The notes beneath the pieces are model-generated. The model was given only the letters and a program-made list of their open reading frames with translations. It was not told the DNA's origin and searched no databases. Shown here in pieces: positions 1 through 5,841 of a DNA stretch of 6,357 nt. Every line of letters begins with the position of its first letter. The stretch's first letter is position 1. The stretch comes from Clostridiales bacterium. Its GTDB lineage: Bacteria; Bacillota; Clostridia; Tissierellales; Sedimentibacteraceae. The position numbers and the translations under genes are program-made. The DNA lies in the NCBI GenBank assembly GCA_003483345.1, contig DMWH01000178.1, positions 1 through 6,357 on the forward strand, written 5' to 3'.

Positions 1-1544
1 ATTCCTATATATTGACCGATTCCATGATGCTCATGTACTACATAATCTCCTACTTTTAAATCGGTGAAAATTTCAATTGCAGCACCCTTGCGTTTTTTCG
101 TCTTGCGGGATTTGCGCTTGACAGAGCCAAGCACCTCATTTTCTGTAAGCACAAGGAGCTTATTGTCGTAGTATTCAAATCCTTTTGTTAATTCTCCCGG
201 TGCAATTACCACTTGTCCGCTTTCTGCTGCGTTGGTATCTTTAGACAATGTGGTTGTGCATTCATAATCATTTAATAAATTATAAAGTTTCCTGCAGCTT
301 TCATAGGTGCTTAGTATAATATCTACTTTATAGCCCTTGTATTTCAGCCTGTTTAAATCTTTTGACAGCTCTTCAATCTTGCCGTAGTAAGAAGGAGCTT
401 CTTTAAAAAGCATATGAACAGAATCATCTGTTTTAATTATTTTCTCTTTACCGTTTATAGAAATGAAAGGTTTTTTGGAAATCTTCGTCAATAGTTCATG
501 CTCGCTTATATATACTTCACTTTGATTTGAAAAAATTTCTCCTCTTTCAAATAATTCAGTATATTTCAGCTGAAAGCTTTCATTTAAATCATTAAGTTCT
601 TCAAATATTCTTTCAGGCTCATCAAGAAGAAGAATAGAATCATCTTCAAAATAATCTATAATATTTGAAAAAGATTCCTTTATAAATGGTATCAAAAGGT
701 CGGCATTTTCAATACCCATACCGCCCATAAGCTTATCTTGATAGCTCTTGTAAAGGTTCTTTAAATTCTTAAAAGCTTCTTTGCTTAAGCTTTGGTTTTG
801 ACTCTGCTTATCATAATCCTTTTCAATTTCAGATAAAATAATTTTTATTTCTTCTTTTTTAAACAAGATGTCGCTGCAAGGAAGAATCTTAGCGGATTTA
901 ATGTTCTTAACCGAGCGCTGTGTTTTTAAATCGATTAATCTTATTGAATCTACTTCATCATCAAAAAATTCTACCCTGAACGGATTTGCTTCTGAAGGAG
1001 AAAAAATATCAATAATTCCGCCTCTTACAGAAAATTGGCCAACCCCTTCGATGGCATCCACTCTCTCATATTTAAGCTTAATCAAATTGCTTCTTAATTC
1101 ATTTAAATCATAACTGTCGCCATATTTTAATTCTATAATGCTTTCCTTAAATCTATCTTTAGACATTACTCTTGTAATTATTGAATTAATTGAAGCAGTT
1201 ACAATACATTTCCGCTTATTTAAAATGTTATTTAACAGATTTGCCCTTTTATACTCCACATCCTTGCTTAAAGCATCAACATTATACAAAATAAATTCTT
1301 TAGGCTGAAGGCGTTCTGAATGCTCTGTATAAGCTCTAATAATCTCTTCGTACTTTTTCGATTTTGCTTCACTGCTTGTTAGAATTAATATTTTATCGGA
1401 TGTATCTAAAAGATTGCATGCTAAATAAGCTAATCCTTCCTCATTGAGTCCTTGGATAAGCTGGCTTTTTTCCTTATTATAATTTGAACAAATCTTTTTG
1501 AATTTTTCTGTTCTTTGAAACTGGTCAAACAAAATTCTGTTCAT
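1..1544 (-). CDS. mfd: Transcription-repair coupling factor Mfd, N-terminal 514 codons (3' end outside window)
   Basis: Mfd is a cytoplasmic ATP-driven DNA translocase that removes RNA polymerase stalled at lesions and recruits UvrA. The frame is open from an ATG at 1544 to the window edge without a stop; 514 whole codons are present, a little under half of the family's usual ~1150 residues. Visible parts: an N-terminal UvrB-like module (about 1-340) with the hallmark GVGQFSVRGGIIDIFSP at 167-183 and FRVEFFDDEVDSIR at 189-202; a middle domain (about 350-450); a basic stretch at 476-486 (KRKSRKTKKRK); and the start of the RNA-polymerase-interacting domain, VGDYVVHEHHGIGQYIG at 498-514. Where an ATPase would have a Walker A loop (QGLNEEGLAYLA, 31-42) the motif is degenerate, as is normal for this Mfd module. 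The start is preceded by AAAGG. It lies 57 bp after pth with no terminator between, so it is probably the last visible gene of a glmU-pth-mfd transcript. The helicase motor lies outside the window. Confidence 0.96.
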   Translation of the reverse strand, partial: MNRILFDQFQRTEKFKKICSNYNKEKSQLIQGLNEEGLAYLACNLLDTSDKILILTSSEAKSKKYEEIIRAYTEHSERLQPKEFILYNVDALSKDVEYKRANLLNNILNKRKCIVTASINSIITRVMSKDRFKESIIELKYGDSYDLNELRSNLIKLKYERVDAIEGVGQFSVRGGIIDIFSPSEANPFRVEFFDDEVDSIRLIDLKTQRSVKNIKSAKILPCSDILFKKEEIKIILSEIEKDYDKQSQNQSLSKEAFKNLKNLYKSYQDKLMGGMGIENADLLIPFIKESFSNIIDYFEDDSILLLDEPERIFEELNDLNESFQLKYTELFERGEIFSNQSEVYISEHELLTKISKKPFISINGKEKIIKTDDSVHMLFKEAPSYYGKIEELSKDLNRLKYKGYKVDIILSTYESCRKLYNLLNDYECTTTLSKDTNAAESGQVVIAPGELTKGFEYYDNKLLVLTENEVLGSVKRKSRKTKKRKGAAIEIFTDLKVGDYVVHEHHGIGQYIG

Positions 1545-1601
1545 ATTTTTCCTTTATTTGTCATTGCTGATAAACTAGTTATATGGTACACGTACCTTAC
1601 G

Positions 1602-2171
1602 TTAAGGTGTGTCCCCCTTCATATTGAATTTCTGCATTGCGCTGTCTATACCATTTTCAATAATTTCTACCGCTGCTTCAGATGCCCTTTCAATAATGGG
1701 AGTGACTATATCTTTTTCATTCCTTGAAAATTTCTGCAGCACAAAATCTGCCAAATCCATTTCCTCATTTCTTCCTATTCCTATTCTTATGCGCGGAAAC
1801 TCGCTCCCGATACTGTCAACTATTGATTTCATCCCATTATGAGTGCCGGCACTTCCACTCGGTCTTATTCTTAAAGCCCCCAGGGGTATATCTATATCAT
1901 CGTAAATAACAATGAGATTTGACGTTGAAATTTTATAAAATTTAACTATTTCTGCTATGGCAATTCCGCTTTTATTCATGTAGGTTACGGGTTTAACAAG
2001 CATGACTTTTTCTCCGTTTATGGAAGTATCCCCATATACGGAGTTAAATTTTAGTTTATTCAATTTAGTATTAAGTTTTCCAGCTAAATATTCTACTGCC
2101 ATATAACCTGCATTATGTCTTGAGCTTGCATATTCCTTACCTGGATTTCCAAGTCCTGCAATTACATACAT
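1602..2171 (-). CDS. pth: Peptidyl-tRNA hydrolase (Pth, bacterial type)
   Basis: Pth is a cytoplasmic esterase that cleaves peptidyl-tRNA released from stalled ribosomes and so recycles tRNA; it is usually essential. The protein has 189 residues, the normal family length. The N-terminal signature GLGNPGKEYASSRHNAG (6-22) holds N9 and the catalytic H19; N66 sits in YMNKSG, the catalytic Asp is D91 in YDDIDIPLG (90-98), and N112 in GTHNGM completes the active site. These match E. coli N10, H20, N68, D93 and N114 by alignment from memory. The start at 2171 is chosen because family members begin a few residues before GLGNPG and because AGAGG lies just upstream; the longer reading from 2234 would overlap the end of glmU and add an unconserved stretch. 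Only 10 bp separate it from glmU, and the ribosome-binding site fills that gap, so the two are almost certainly cotranscribed. In Bacillus this gene is called spoVC. Confidence 0.97.
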   Translation of the reverse strand: MYVIAGLGNPGKEYASSRHNAGYMAVEYLAGKLNTKLNKLKFNSVYGDTSINGEKVMLVKPVTYMNKSGIAIAEIVKFYKISTSNLIVIYDDIDIPLGALRIRPSGSAGTHNGMKSIVDSIGSEFPRIRIGIGRNEEMDLADFVLQKFSRNEKDIVTPIIERASEAAVEIIENGIDSAMQKFNMKGDTP

Positions 2172-2181
2172 ATTAACCTCT

Positions 2182-3552
2182 TTAAAATCTGTTTTTGCCT
2201 CTTCCTTCTTTATTGACCTGCCTAGCTCTTGCAATTGCTAAATCTCCCTCTTTGACATCTTCCGTAATGGTAGAGCCTGCAGCCACATATCCGCCTTTTT
2301 CAATAGTAACGGGAGCAACTAAATTTGAATTGCTTCCTACGAAAGCTCCGTCGCCGACTATTGTTTTATGCTTCTTCTTTCCATCATAATTAACAAAAAC
2401 AACTCCGCATCCTATATTAACATTTTTACCTACTTCTGCATCACCTATGTAAGCCAGATGAGATGATTTTGAATTGTCGCCAATGATTGATTTCTTTACT
2501 TCAACAAAATCACCAATTTTTACATTTTTACCTAAATTGCTTCCGGGTCTTAAATATGCAAAGGGTCCTACATTTGTTCCGTCATCGATATAAGATTCAA
2601 TAACCTTTGAGCTTTCAACGGTTACATTATTTCTTACGGTGGAATCAATTATCCTTGAGTTAGGTCCGATTGTGCAGTTGCTTCCTATAACCGTTCCTCC
2701 CTCCAAATATGTATTAGGATAAATAACCGTATCTCTGCCTATTTTAACCGAATCATCTATATATGTGCTATCCGGGTCAATGATTGTAACACCTGAATAC
2801 ATATGTCTTTGATTTATTCTTTTTTGCATTATTTTTGTTACTTCAGCAAGTTGTACCCTGTCATTTACAGCCTTGATATCATCTGAGTCCTCTAATAGCC
2901 ACCCTCCTATATTAGCACCTTCATTATTTAAAACCTTTATGGTATCCGTAAGATAATACTCATTCTGTGAGTTATTCTTGGTAATTTTCTTCAAAGCATA
3001 TTTTAAGAGCTCACCCTTAAAACAGTATATCCCCGTATTTATTTCCTTTATATTTTTAATTTCTTCAGATGCATCCTTTTCTTCTACTATTTCATCGATA
3101 GACTTATCCGACTTTCTTACTATTCTTCCGTATCCCCTTGGATTATCTAAATAAGCTGTCATTATCGATGCAGCACAGTTATTCTCAAAATGATAGTTCA
3201 TAAAGTCAATTAATGTTTCTTTTTTAACAAGCGGTCCGTCAGCACAAAGTATTAAAACCGTTTCATCGTCATCGATGTAGTTTTCTGCAGCCATAACGGC
3301 ATAGCCCGTTCCATAGGGATGCCCTTCACCGATAGGCTGTTCAACAGTTTGTACATTCATATCCTTAATATTGTGTCCAACTTTTTCTTTTCCATGTCCC
3401 AAAACAACAATATTTTTCTCTATACCTGAATTTAAAGATGCTTCAATTATGTATTTTATCATTTCTTTTCCACATACTTTATGCAGCGTTTTCGGTAGAT
3501 CTGATTTCATTCTGGTACCTTCGCCTGCTGCCAAAATTATTGACATACTCAT
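2182..3552 (-). CDS. glmU: Bifunctional UDP-N-acetylglucosamine pyrophosphorylase / glucosamine-1-phosphate N-acetyltransferase GlmU
   Basis: GlmU makes UDP-GlcNAc in the cytoplasm: it acetylates glucosamine-1-phosphate with acetyl-CoA, then uses UTP to form the nucleotide sugar for peptidoglycan and other wall polymers. The 456 residues match the family. The N-terminal uridylyltransferase domain (about 1-230) shows LAAGEGTRMKSDLPK at 7-21, the metal-binding Asp D105 in CADGPL, GTGYAV at 81-86, EEKDAS at 157-162, NTGIY at 172-176 and N230 in AVND. The C-terminal half (about 253-445) is a left-handed beta-helix of hexapeptide repeats with the acetyltransferase residues R335, H365 (SSHLAYIGD) and NYDGKKKHKT at 388-397. 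Relative to E. coli GlmU as I recall it, a few extra residues (around 74-79) precede the GTG motif. The ATG at 3552 is preceded by AAGGAG at 8 nt spacing; a second ATG two codons later is less well spaced. A strong promoter lies directly upstream, and pth follows after 10 bp. Confidence 0.97.
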   Translation of the reverse strand: MSMSIILAAGEGTRMKSDLPKTLHKVCGKEMIKYIIEASLNSGIEKNIVVLGHGKEKVGHNIKDMNVQTVEQPIGEGHPYGTGYAVMAAENYIDDDETVLILCADGPLVKKETLIDFMNYHFENNCAASIMTAYLDNPRGYGRIVRKSDKSIDEIVEEKDASEEIKNIKEINTGIYCFKGELLKYALKKITKNNSQNEYYLTDTIKVLNNEGANIGGWLLEDSDDIKAVNDRVQLAEVTKIMQKRINQRHMYSGVTIIDPDSTYIDDSVKIGRDTVIYPNTYLEGGTVIGSNCTIGPNSRIIDSTVRNNVTVESSKVIESYIDDGTNVGPFAYLRPGSNLGKNVKIGDFVEVKKSIIGDNSKSSHLAYIGDAEVGKNVNIGCGVVFVNYDGKKKHKTIVGDGAFVGSNSNLVAPVTIEKGGYVAAGSTITEDVKEGDLAIARARQVNKEGRGKNRF

Positions 3553-3583
3553 AATAAATTCTCCTTAATGCGAATCTGTAATA
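3543..3583 (-). other. glmU leader and ribosome-binding site
   Basis: The inferred transcript start is about 7 nt past the -10 at 3591, giving a leader of roughly 30 nt. It contains AAGGAG eight bases before the ATG at 3552, which decides that start over the in-frame ATG at 3546. No riboswitch or long structured leader fits in this space, and no glmS-type ribozyme is present. Confidence 0.6.
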
Positions 3584-3590
3584 CTGAGTT

Positions 3591-3619
3591 ATTATATATC
3601 ATAATATTTAGTAAGTCAA
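3591..3619 (-). promoter_or_regulatory. Sigma-A promoter of glmU-pth-mfd
   Basis: Read on the minus strand, a -35 hexamer TTGACT (3619-3614) is followed after exactly 17 bp by a perfect -10, TATAAT (3596-3591). A run of T lies just upstream of the -35, as in strong Firmicute promoters. It sits between the spoVG terminator and the glmU start, so glmU, pth and mfd need not depend on spoVG transcription. This is a motif match; the start site is inferred. Confidence 0.85.
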
Positions 3620-3653
3620 AAAATATTCAGGGACATTACTCTAATATTTAAAA

Positions 3654-3682
3654 AAAATTGATAGAGGAAATTCACCAATTTT
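3654..3682 (-). terminator. Possible AT-rich backup terminator between spoVG and glmU
   Basis: On the minus strand AAAATTG (3682-3676) can pair with CAATTTT (3660-3654) across a 15-nt loop, and the T run continues beyond the stem to 3650. The 7-bp stem is mostly A-T and the loop is long, so it would be weak. It would only act on transcripts that pass the stronger spoVG terminator just before it. Confidence 0.25.
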
Positions 3683-3704
3683 GATTCATATTACCTTTAG
3701 ACAC

Positions 3705-3728
3705 AATAAAAGGGTCTATGAAAGACCC
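3705..3728 (-). terminator. Intrinsic terminator of spoVG
   Basis: On the minus strand GGGTCT (3728-3723) pairs perfectly with AGACCC (3717-3712) around a 5-nt loop, immediately followed by TTTTATT. It begins about 34 nt after the spoVG stop codon. The GC-rich stem plus T tract is the standard form of a Rho-independent terminator and separates spoVG from the glmU transcription unit. Confidence 0.85.
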
Positions 3729-3762
3729 GAGTACTGTTGACTGTAAATCATCAGTAACAGCG

Positions 3763-4056
3763 CTACATAAGAGCGGCTTCTTCCACGTTTTCGCTTTCTT
3801 CTGTGCGCTTTTCTTCATATGCTTTAAATACAGCCTCTGCAACAAGATTCCTTGTTTCAGAATTGATTGGATGAGCTATATCTTTAAACTCTCCGTCCGG
3901 CATCTTCCTACTGGGCATTGCTATAAACAACCCTTCTTGACCTTCAATTATTTTAATATCATGTACCACGAAACAATCATCAAAGGTTACGGAAACGATT
4001 GCCTTCATCTTGCCCTCAGAATTAATTTTTCTTACCCTTACGTCTGATATTTTCAT
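3763..4056 (-). CDS. spoVG: Septation/sporulation regulator SpoVG
   Basis: SpoVG is a small, conserved, site-specific nucleic-acid-binding regulator of Firmicutes and spirochaetes, linked to asymmetric septation and spore cortex formation in Bacillus and to virulence and envelope genes elsewhere. The protein has 97 residues, the same length as the B. subtilis one, and aligns nearly throughout: [11 protein letters not shown] (1-11), [19 protein letters not shown] (18-36), [20 protein letters not shown] (42-61) and HPINSETR (62-69). The last 15 or so residues are acidic, as in the family. The start at 4056 is chosen over an in-frame ATG at 4077 because homologues begin at MKI or MEV and because AAGGTGGTGA, a one-mismatch Shine-Dalgarno, lies just before it. 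Its own promoter and terminator make it look monocistronic. In Bacillus yabJ lies between purR and spoVG; here it does not. Confidence 0.97.
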   Translation of the reverse strand: MKISDVRVRKINSEGKMKAIVSVTFDDCFVVHDIKIIEGQEGLFIAMPSRKMPDGEFKDIAHPINSETRNLVAEAVFKAYEEKRTEESENVEEAALM

Positions 4057-4098
4057 ACTGTCACCACCTTCCCCCAATAATTATGTCCAATTTTATTC

Positions 4099-4127
4099 AT
4101 TATACTATAAATACCCAAAAATAGCAA
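4099..4127 (-). promoter_or_regulatory. Sigma-A-type promoter of spoVG
   Basis: On the minus strand TTGCTA (4127-4122, four of six consensus bases) is followed after 17 bp by a perfect TATAAT (4104-4099), about 43 nt before the spoVG ATG. The -35 overlaps the end of the T run of the putative purR terminator. The classic sigma-H promoter of Bacillus spoVG is not evident here; a GAAT follows the -10, but no well-spaced AGGA box does. Confidence 0.65.
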
Positions 4128-4153
4128 AAAAACATTTTCATAAATATATGAAA
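4126..4153 (-). terminator. Weak AT-rich terminator of purR
   Basis: Directly after the purR stop codon, TTTCAT (4153-4148) can pair with ATGAAA (4141-4136) across a 6-nt loop, followed three bases later by seven T (4132-4126) on the minus strand. The position and T run fit an intrinsic terminator, but the stem has only one G-C pair, so read-through into spoVG is likely. Confidence 0.45.
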
Positions 4154-4975
4154 TTATTTTAACAATTTCGGATTTGGTTTTATTTCGATAACACCTTCTT
4201 TTATACTTTTATTATTAAGTATCAATAATGAAGTATAATTATCTACTAATTTCTTTTCCGGCTCTATAGTTTCAATAACAACAGCAGTCCCTACAACATT
4301 TGCATTAAATTCCCTCATCATATCCTCCATTCCTTTGCAGGTTCCGCCGCCTTTCATAAAGTCGTCAACTATTAGAATTTCAGCATTTTCTTTTAAAGAC
4401 CTCTTTGATAATGACATGGTTTGAATATTGTTTGATGAACCCGAAACATAGTTTATGCTGACTGTTGCCCCTTCTGTAATTTTGTTGTTTCTCCTGATTA
4501 CGGCCACAGGAACATTCAGCTTATGGCCTGTCATAATAGCTACGGGTATACCTTTCGTCTCTACGGTAACTATATAATCAATATGTTTATTACTAAATTG
4601 TGAAGAAATTACTTCGGCAATATTCGACACAATTCGAGGGTTGTTGAAAATATCGGTCATGTAAATAAAACCGCCGGGCAGTATTCGGTTTTTTTGCGAA
4701 AATAATGAGCATAACTGCTCAAGTATTTCATTTAATTCCTTCTTACCCAATATGGGTATAAACATAACTCCGCCTGAAACTCCTGAAATGGTTTCAATCC
4801 TGCCAAAATTCATCTCTGCAGCCAATTCCTTGACTATAGACACATCTTCACTTATTGTTGATTTTGCTGCATTGAAAATTTCACAAAAATAATTATATGA
4901 AAACAAACAATTTGGTTTTTCGGCAAAAATTTTCATCAATGCACCGATTCTTTGATTTCTTTTGTATTTTTTCAT
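4154..4975 (-). CDS. purR: Purine operon repressor PurR (Bacillus type)
   Basis: PurR is the cytoplasmic repressor of purine synthesis and transport genes in Firmicutes; PRPP relieves DNA binding, and (p)ppGpp competes at the same site. It is unrelated to the LacI-type PurR of E. coli. The protein has 273 residues (B. subtilis about 285). An N-terminal winged-helix domain (about 1-75) contains NAAKSTISEDVSIVK (35-49). The rest is a phosphoribosyltransferase-like fold without enzyme activity, with VETKGIPVAIMTG at 138-150 and the PRPP loop ILIVDDFMKGGGTCKGM at 200-216, including D204, D205 and the GGGT turn. The ATG at 4975 has a modest GGTGA before it and matches the usual N-terminus. A promoter overlapped by a PurBox-like inverted repeat lies upstream, which suggests self-repression. 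The racemase gene ends 59 bp before it with no terminator visible, so some read-through is possible. Confidence 0.96.
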   Translation of the reverse strand: MKKYKRNQRIGALMKIFAEKPNCLFSYNYFCEIFNAAKSTISEDVSIVKELAAEMNFGRIETISGVSGGVMFIPILGKKELNEILEQLCSLFSQKNRILPGGFIYMTDIFNNPRIVSNIAEVISSQFSNKHIDYIVTVETKGIPVAIMTGHKLNVPVAVIRRNNKITEGATVSINYVSGSSNNIQTMSLSKRSLKENAEILIVDDFMKGGGTCKGMEDMMREFNANVVGTAVVIETIEPEKKLVDNYTSLLILNNKSIKEGVIEIKPNPKLLK

Positions 4976-4986
4976 TTTATCACCAG

Positions 4987-5021
4987 CGAATGTTTTTATA
5001 TAATTATATTACAAACGTTCG
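4987..5021. promoter_or_regulatory. Putative PurR operator (two PurBox-like half-sites in inverted order)
   Basis: On the plus strand CGAATGTTT (4987-4995) and AAACGTTCG (5013-5021) form an inverted repeat matching at 8 of 9 positions with a 17-bp spacer. The CGAA cores and this kind of spacing agree with the Bacillus PurBox pair (consensus AWWWCCGAACWWT, boxes facing each other) that binds two PurR dimers. One box lies in the spacer of the purR promoter, the other at about the transcription start, so bound PurR would block initiation. The sites and spacing are seen; the binding is inferred. Confidence 0.72.
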
Positions 5022-5031
5022 TATAAATCAA
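5003..5031 (-). promoter_or_regulatory. Sigma-A promoter of purR
   Basis: On the minus strand TTGATT (5031-5026, four of six consensus bases) and a perfect TATAAT (5008-5003) are separated by exactly 17 bp. The -35 starts only three bases after the racemase stop codon. The promoter is interleaved with the PurBox-like inverted repeat, which supports both assignments. The expected start is near 4996, giving a leader of about 20 nt. Confidence 0.8.
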
Positions 5032-5034
5032 GAC

Positions 5035-5730
5035 TTAATTCAGCTGCCCTCCTGCAAATATTATTGAGGTTTCAGCCAAAATCTCCATGGGGTTAATAAA
5101 GTTTCCTTCCAATTTATATATATATTGTGCTGACGAAAGCTCAGTGCAGCCTAACAAAAATACGTTTGCTCCCAATTCCTTTAATTCATCTGCGCATTCA
5201 AAGAAAAGACTTGTGCCTGCATCGTAATTGCCTTTTTTTATAACATCATAAATGAATTCCATTATTTTTCCCTGTGTTTTTATTGGTACAACTGTTTTTA
5301 TCCCCAATTCGGCATAATATTTTTCATAAATTTTTGTTTTAATAGTACCGTCAGTAGCCATTATTCCAACTACAGCATCCTTTCCATATTTGTCATATGT
5401 ATGCTTAGCTGCCTCTTTAGGCATGTTAATAAAGGGAATGCTGATATTTTTCTTTATTTCCTCTATAAAGTAATGTGCAGTATTGCAGGGCATTATTAAA
5501 AAGTCCGCACCGCTGTTTTCAAGCATCTTCGCTGAATTAACCAATTCATTTACCGGACTTTCCTCATTACCGAGTATAGCTAAAGTTCTGTCCGGAATTT
5601 TTGTATTGTTATCAATTAAGATACGAATGTGGTCCTGGTCTTTTTCTGCCTTTGTTCTTAAAACAATTCTTTCAAATAAGTGTACTGTGGCAAGAGGCCC
5701 CATACCGCCTATAATTCCTATTATTTTCAT
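5035..5730 (-). CDS. Aspartate/glutamate racemase family protein
   Basis: This is a PLP-independent amino-acid racemase, which interconverts L- and D-forms with a pair of cysteines acting as acid and base on opposite faces of the substrate. The protein has 231 residues, typical of aspartate racemases. It shows the N-terminal GIIGGMGPLAT (5-15), the first catalytic cysteine C82 in MPCNTAH (80-86), and the second, C195, in LLGCTELS (192-199); both are intact and spaced as in characterised archaeal aspartate racemases. The start at 5730 is set by GAGGTGG just before it; an ATG four codons upstream would place that ribosome-binding site inside the gene. Substrate (Asp, Glu or another amino acid) cannot be told from sequence; a role in wall or D-amino-acid metabolism is inference. 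It has its own promoter and ends 59 bp before purR without a terminator. MurI (glutamate racemase) is less likely given the aspartate-racemase-like N-terminus. Confidence 0.9.
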   Translation of the reverse strand: MKIIGIIGGMGPLATVHLFERIVLRTKAEKDQDHIRILIDNNTKIPDRTLAILGNEESPVNELVNSAKMLENSGADFLIMPCNTAHYFIEEIKKNISIPFINMPKEAAKHTYDKYGKDAVVGIMATDGTIKTKIYEKYYAELGIKTVVPIKTQGKIMEFIYDVIKKGNYDAGTSLFFECADELKELGANVFLLGCTELSSAQYIYKLEGNFINPMEILAETSIIFAGGQLN

Positions 5731-5757
5731 AGTCCACCTCATAATTTTTATTGCTAG

Positions 5758-5786
5758 ATTATATCATATTACTTACATTGTGACAA
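5758..5786 (-). promoter_or_regulatory. Sigma-A promoter of the racemase gene
   Basis: On the minus strand TTGTCA (5786-5781, five of six consensus bases) is followed after exactly 17 bp by a perfect TATAAT (5763-5758), about 27 nt before the racemase ATG. The -35 hexamer is the terminal six bases of the adjacent palindromic element, so the element appears to complete the promoter. Confidence 0.75.
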
Positions 5787-5837
5787 GGGGACGGGGGTGT
5801 TGTCATCAAAGATGACAACACCCCCGTCCCCTTGTCA
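5781..5837. repeat. Perfect 57-bp palindrome made of two inverted 25-nt units (REP-like element)
   Basis: Arms of 27 bp at 5781-5807 and 5811-5837 are exact reverse complements around an AAA loop. Each arm is itself a small inverted repeat: TGACAA, a 13-nt G-rich core (GGGGACGGGGGTG), then TTGTCA; the two units are at 5781-5805 and 5813-5837. The G/C-rich core stands out sharply from the surrounding AT-rich DNA. The AAGGGGACGG core resembles scattered intergenic palindromes I recall from Clostridia and other bacteria, some of them associated with Y1 (REP-type) transposases. No transposase and no second copy is in this window, so mobility is inference. It begins 4 nt after the stop of the upstream gene and ends in the racemase promoter. 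Confidence 0.85.
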
Positions 5838-5841
5838 TTAA

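Noticed and set aside
868..1113. Plus-strand open frame of 81 codons inside mfd
   Set aside because: It is antisense to a clearly conserved part of Mfd (the UvrB-like module), has no ribosome-binding site and no recognisable protein pattern. The same applies to the other plus-strand frames within pth, glmU, spoVG, the racemase and the DUF4397 gene.
1585..1608. Small inverted repeats between pth and mfd (GGTAC/GTACC and ACCTTA/TAAGGT)
   Set aside because: They overlap each other and the pth stop codon, the stems are short, and no T run follows on the minus strand, so they are not a convincing terminator or operator.
2172..2234. Longer Pth start at 2234
   Set aside because: It would overlap the glmU 3' end by about 50 bp and add residues unlike any Pth N-terminus; the ATG at 2171 has AGAGG in front and begins right before the conserved GLGNPG.
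3565..3580. TTCG half-site in the glmU leader as a PurR site
   Set aside because: It is a single short half-site without an inverted partner at 16-17 bp, so chance is the simpler explanation.
4057..4077. Longer SpoVG start at 4077
   Set aside because: The seven extra residues (MGEGGDS) are a translation of the Shine-Dalgarno region, and 97 residues from 4056 is the exact family length.
4085..4115. Sigma-H promoter for spoVG as in Bacillus
   Set aside because: A GAAT occurs after the -10, but the nearest GGGTATT is a poor -35 match and is spaced about 3 bp too short; the sigma-A reading is much better.
5781..5837. Palindrome as a classical Rho-independent terminator of the DUF4397 gene
   Set aside because: On the minus strand the hairpin is followed by CAATGTAAG with no T run. 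It may still protect the transcript end, but it lacks the terminator signature.
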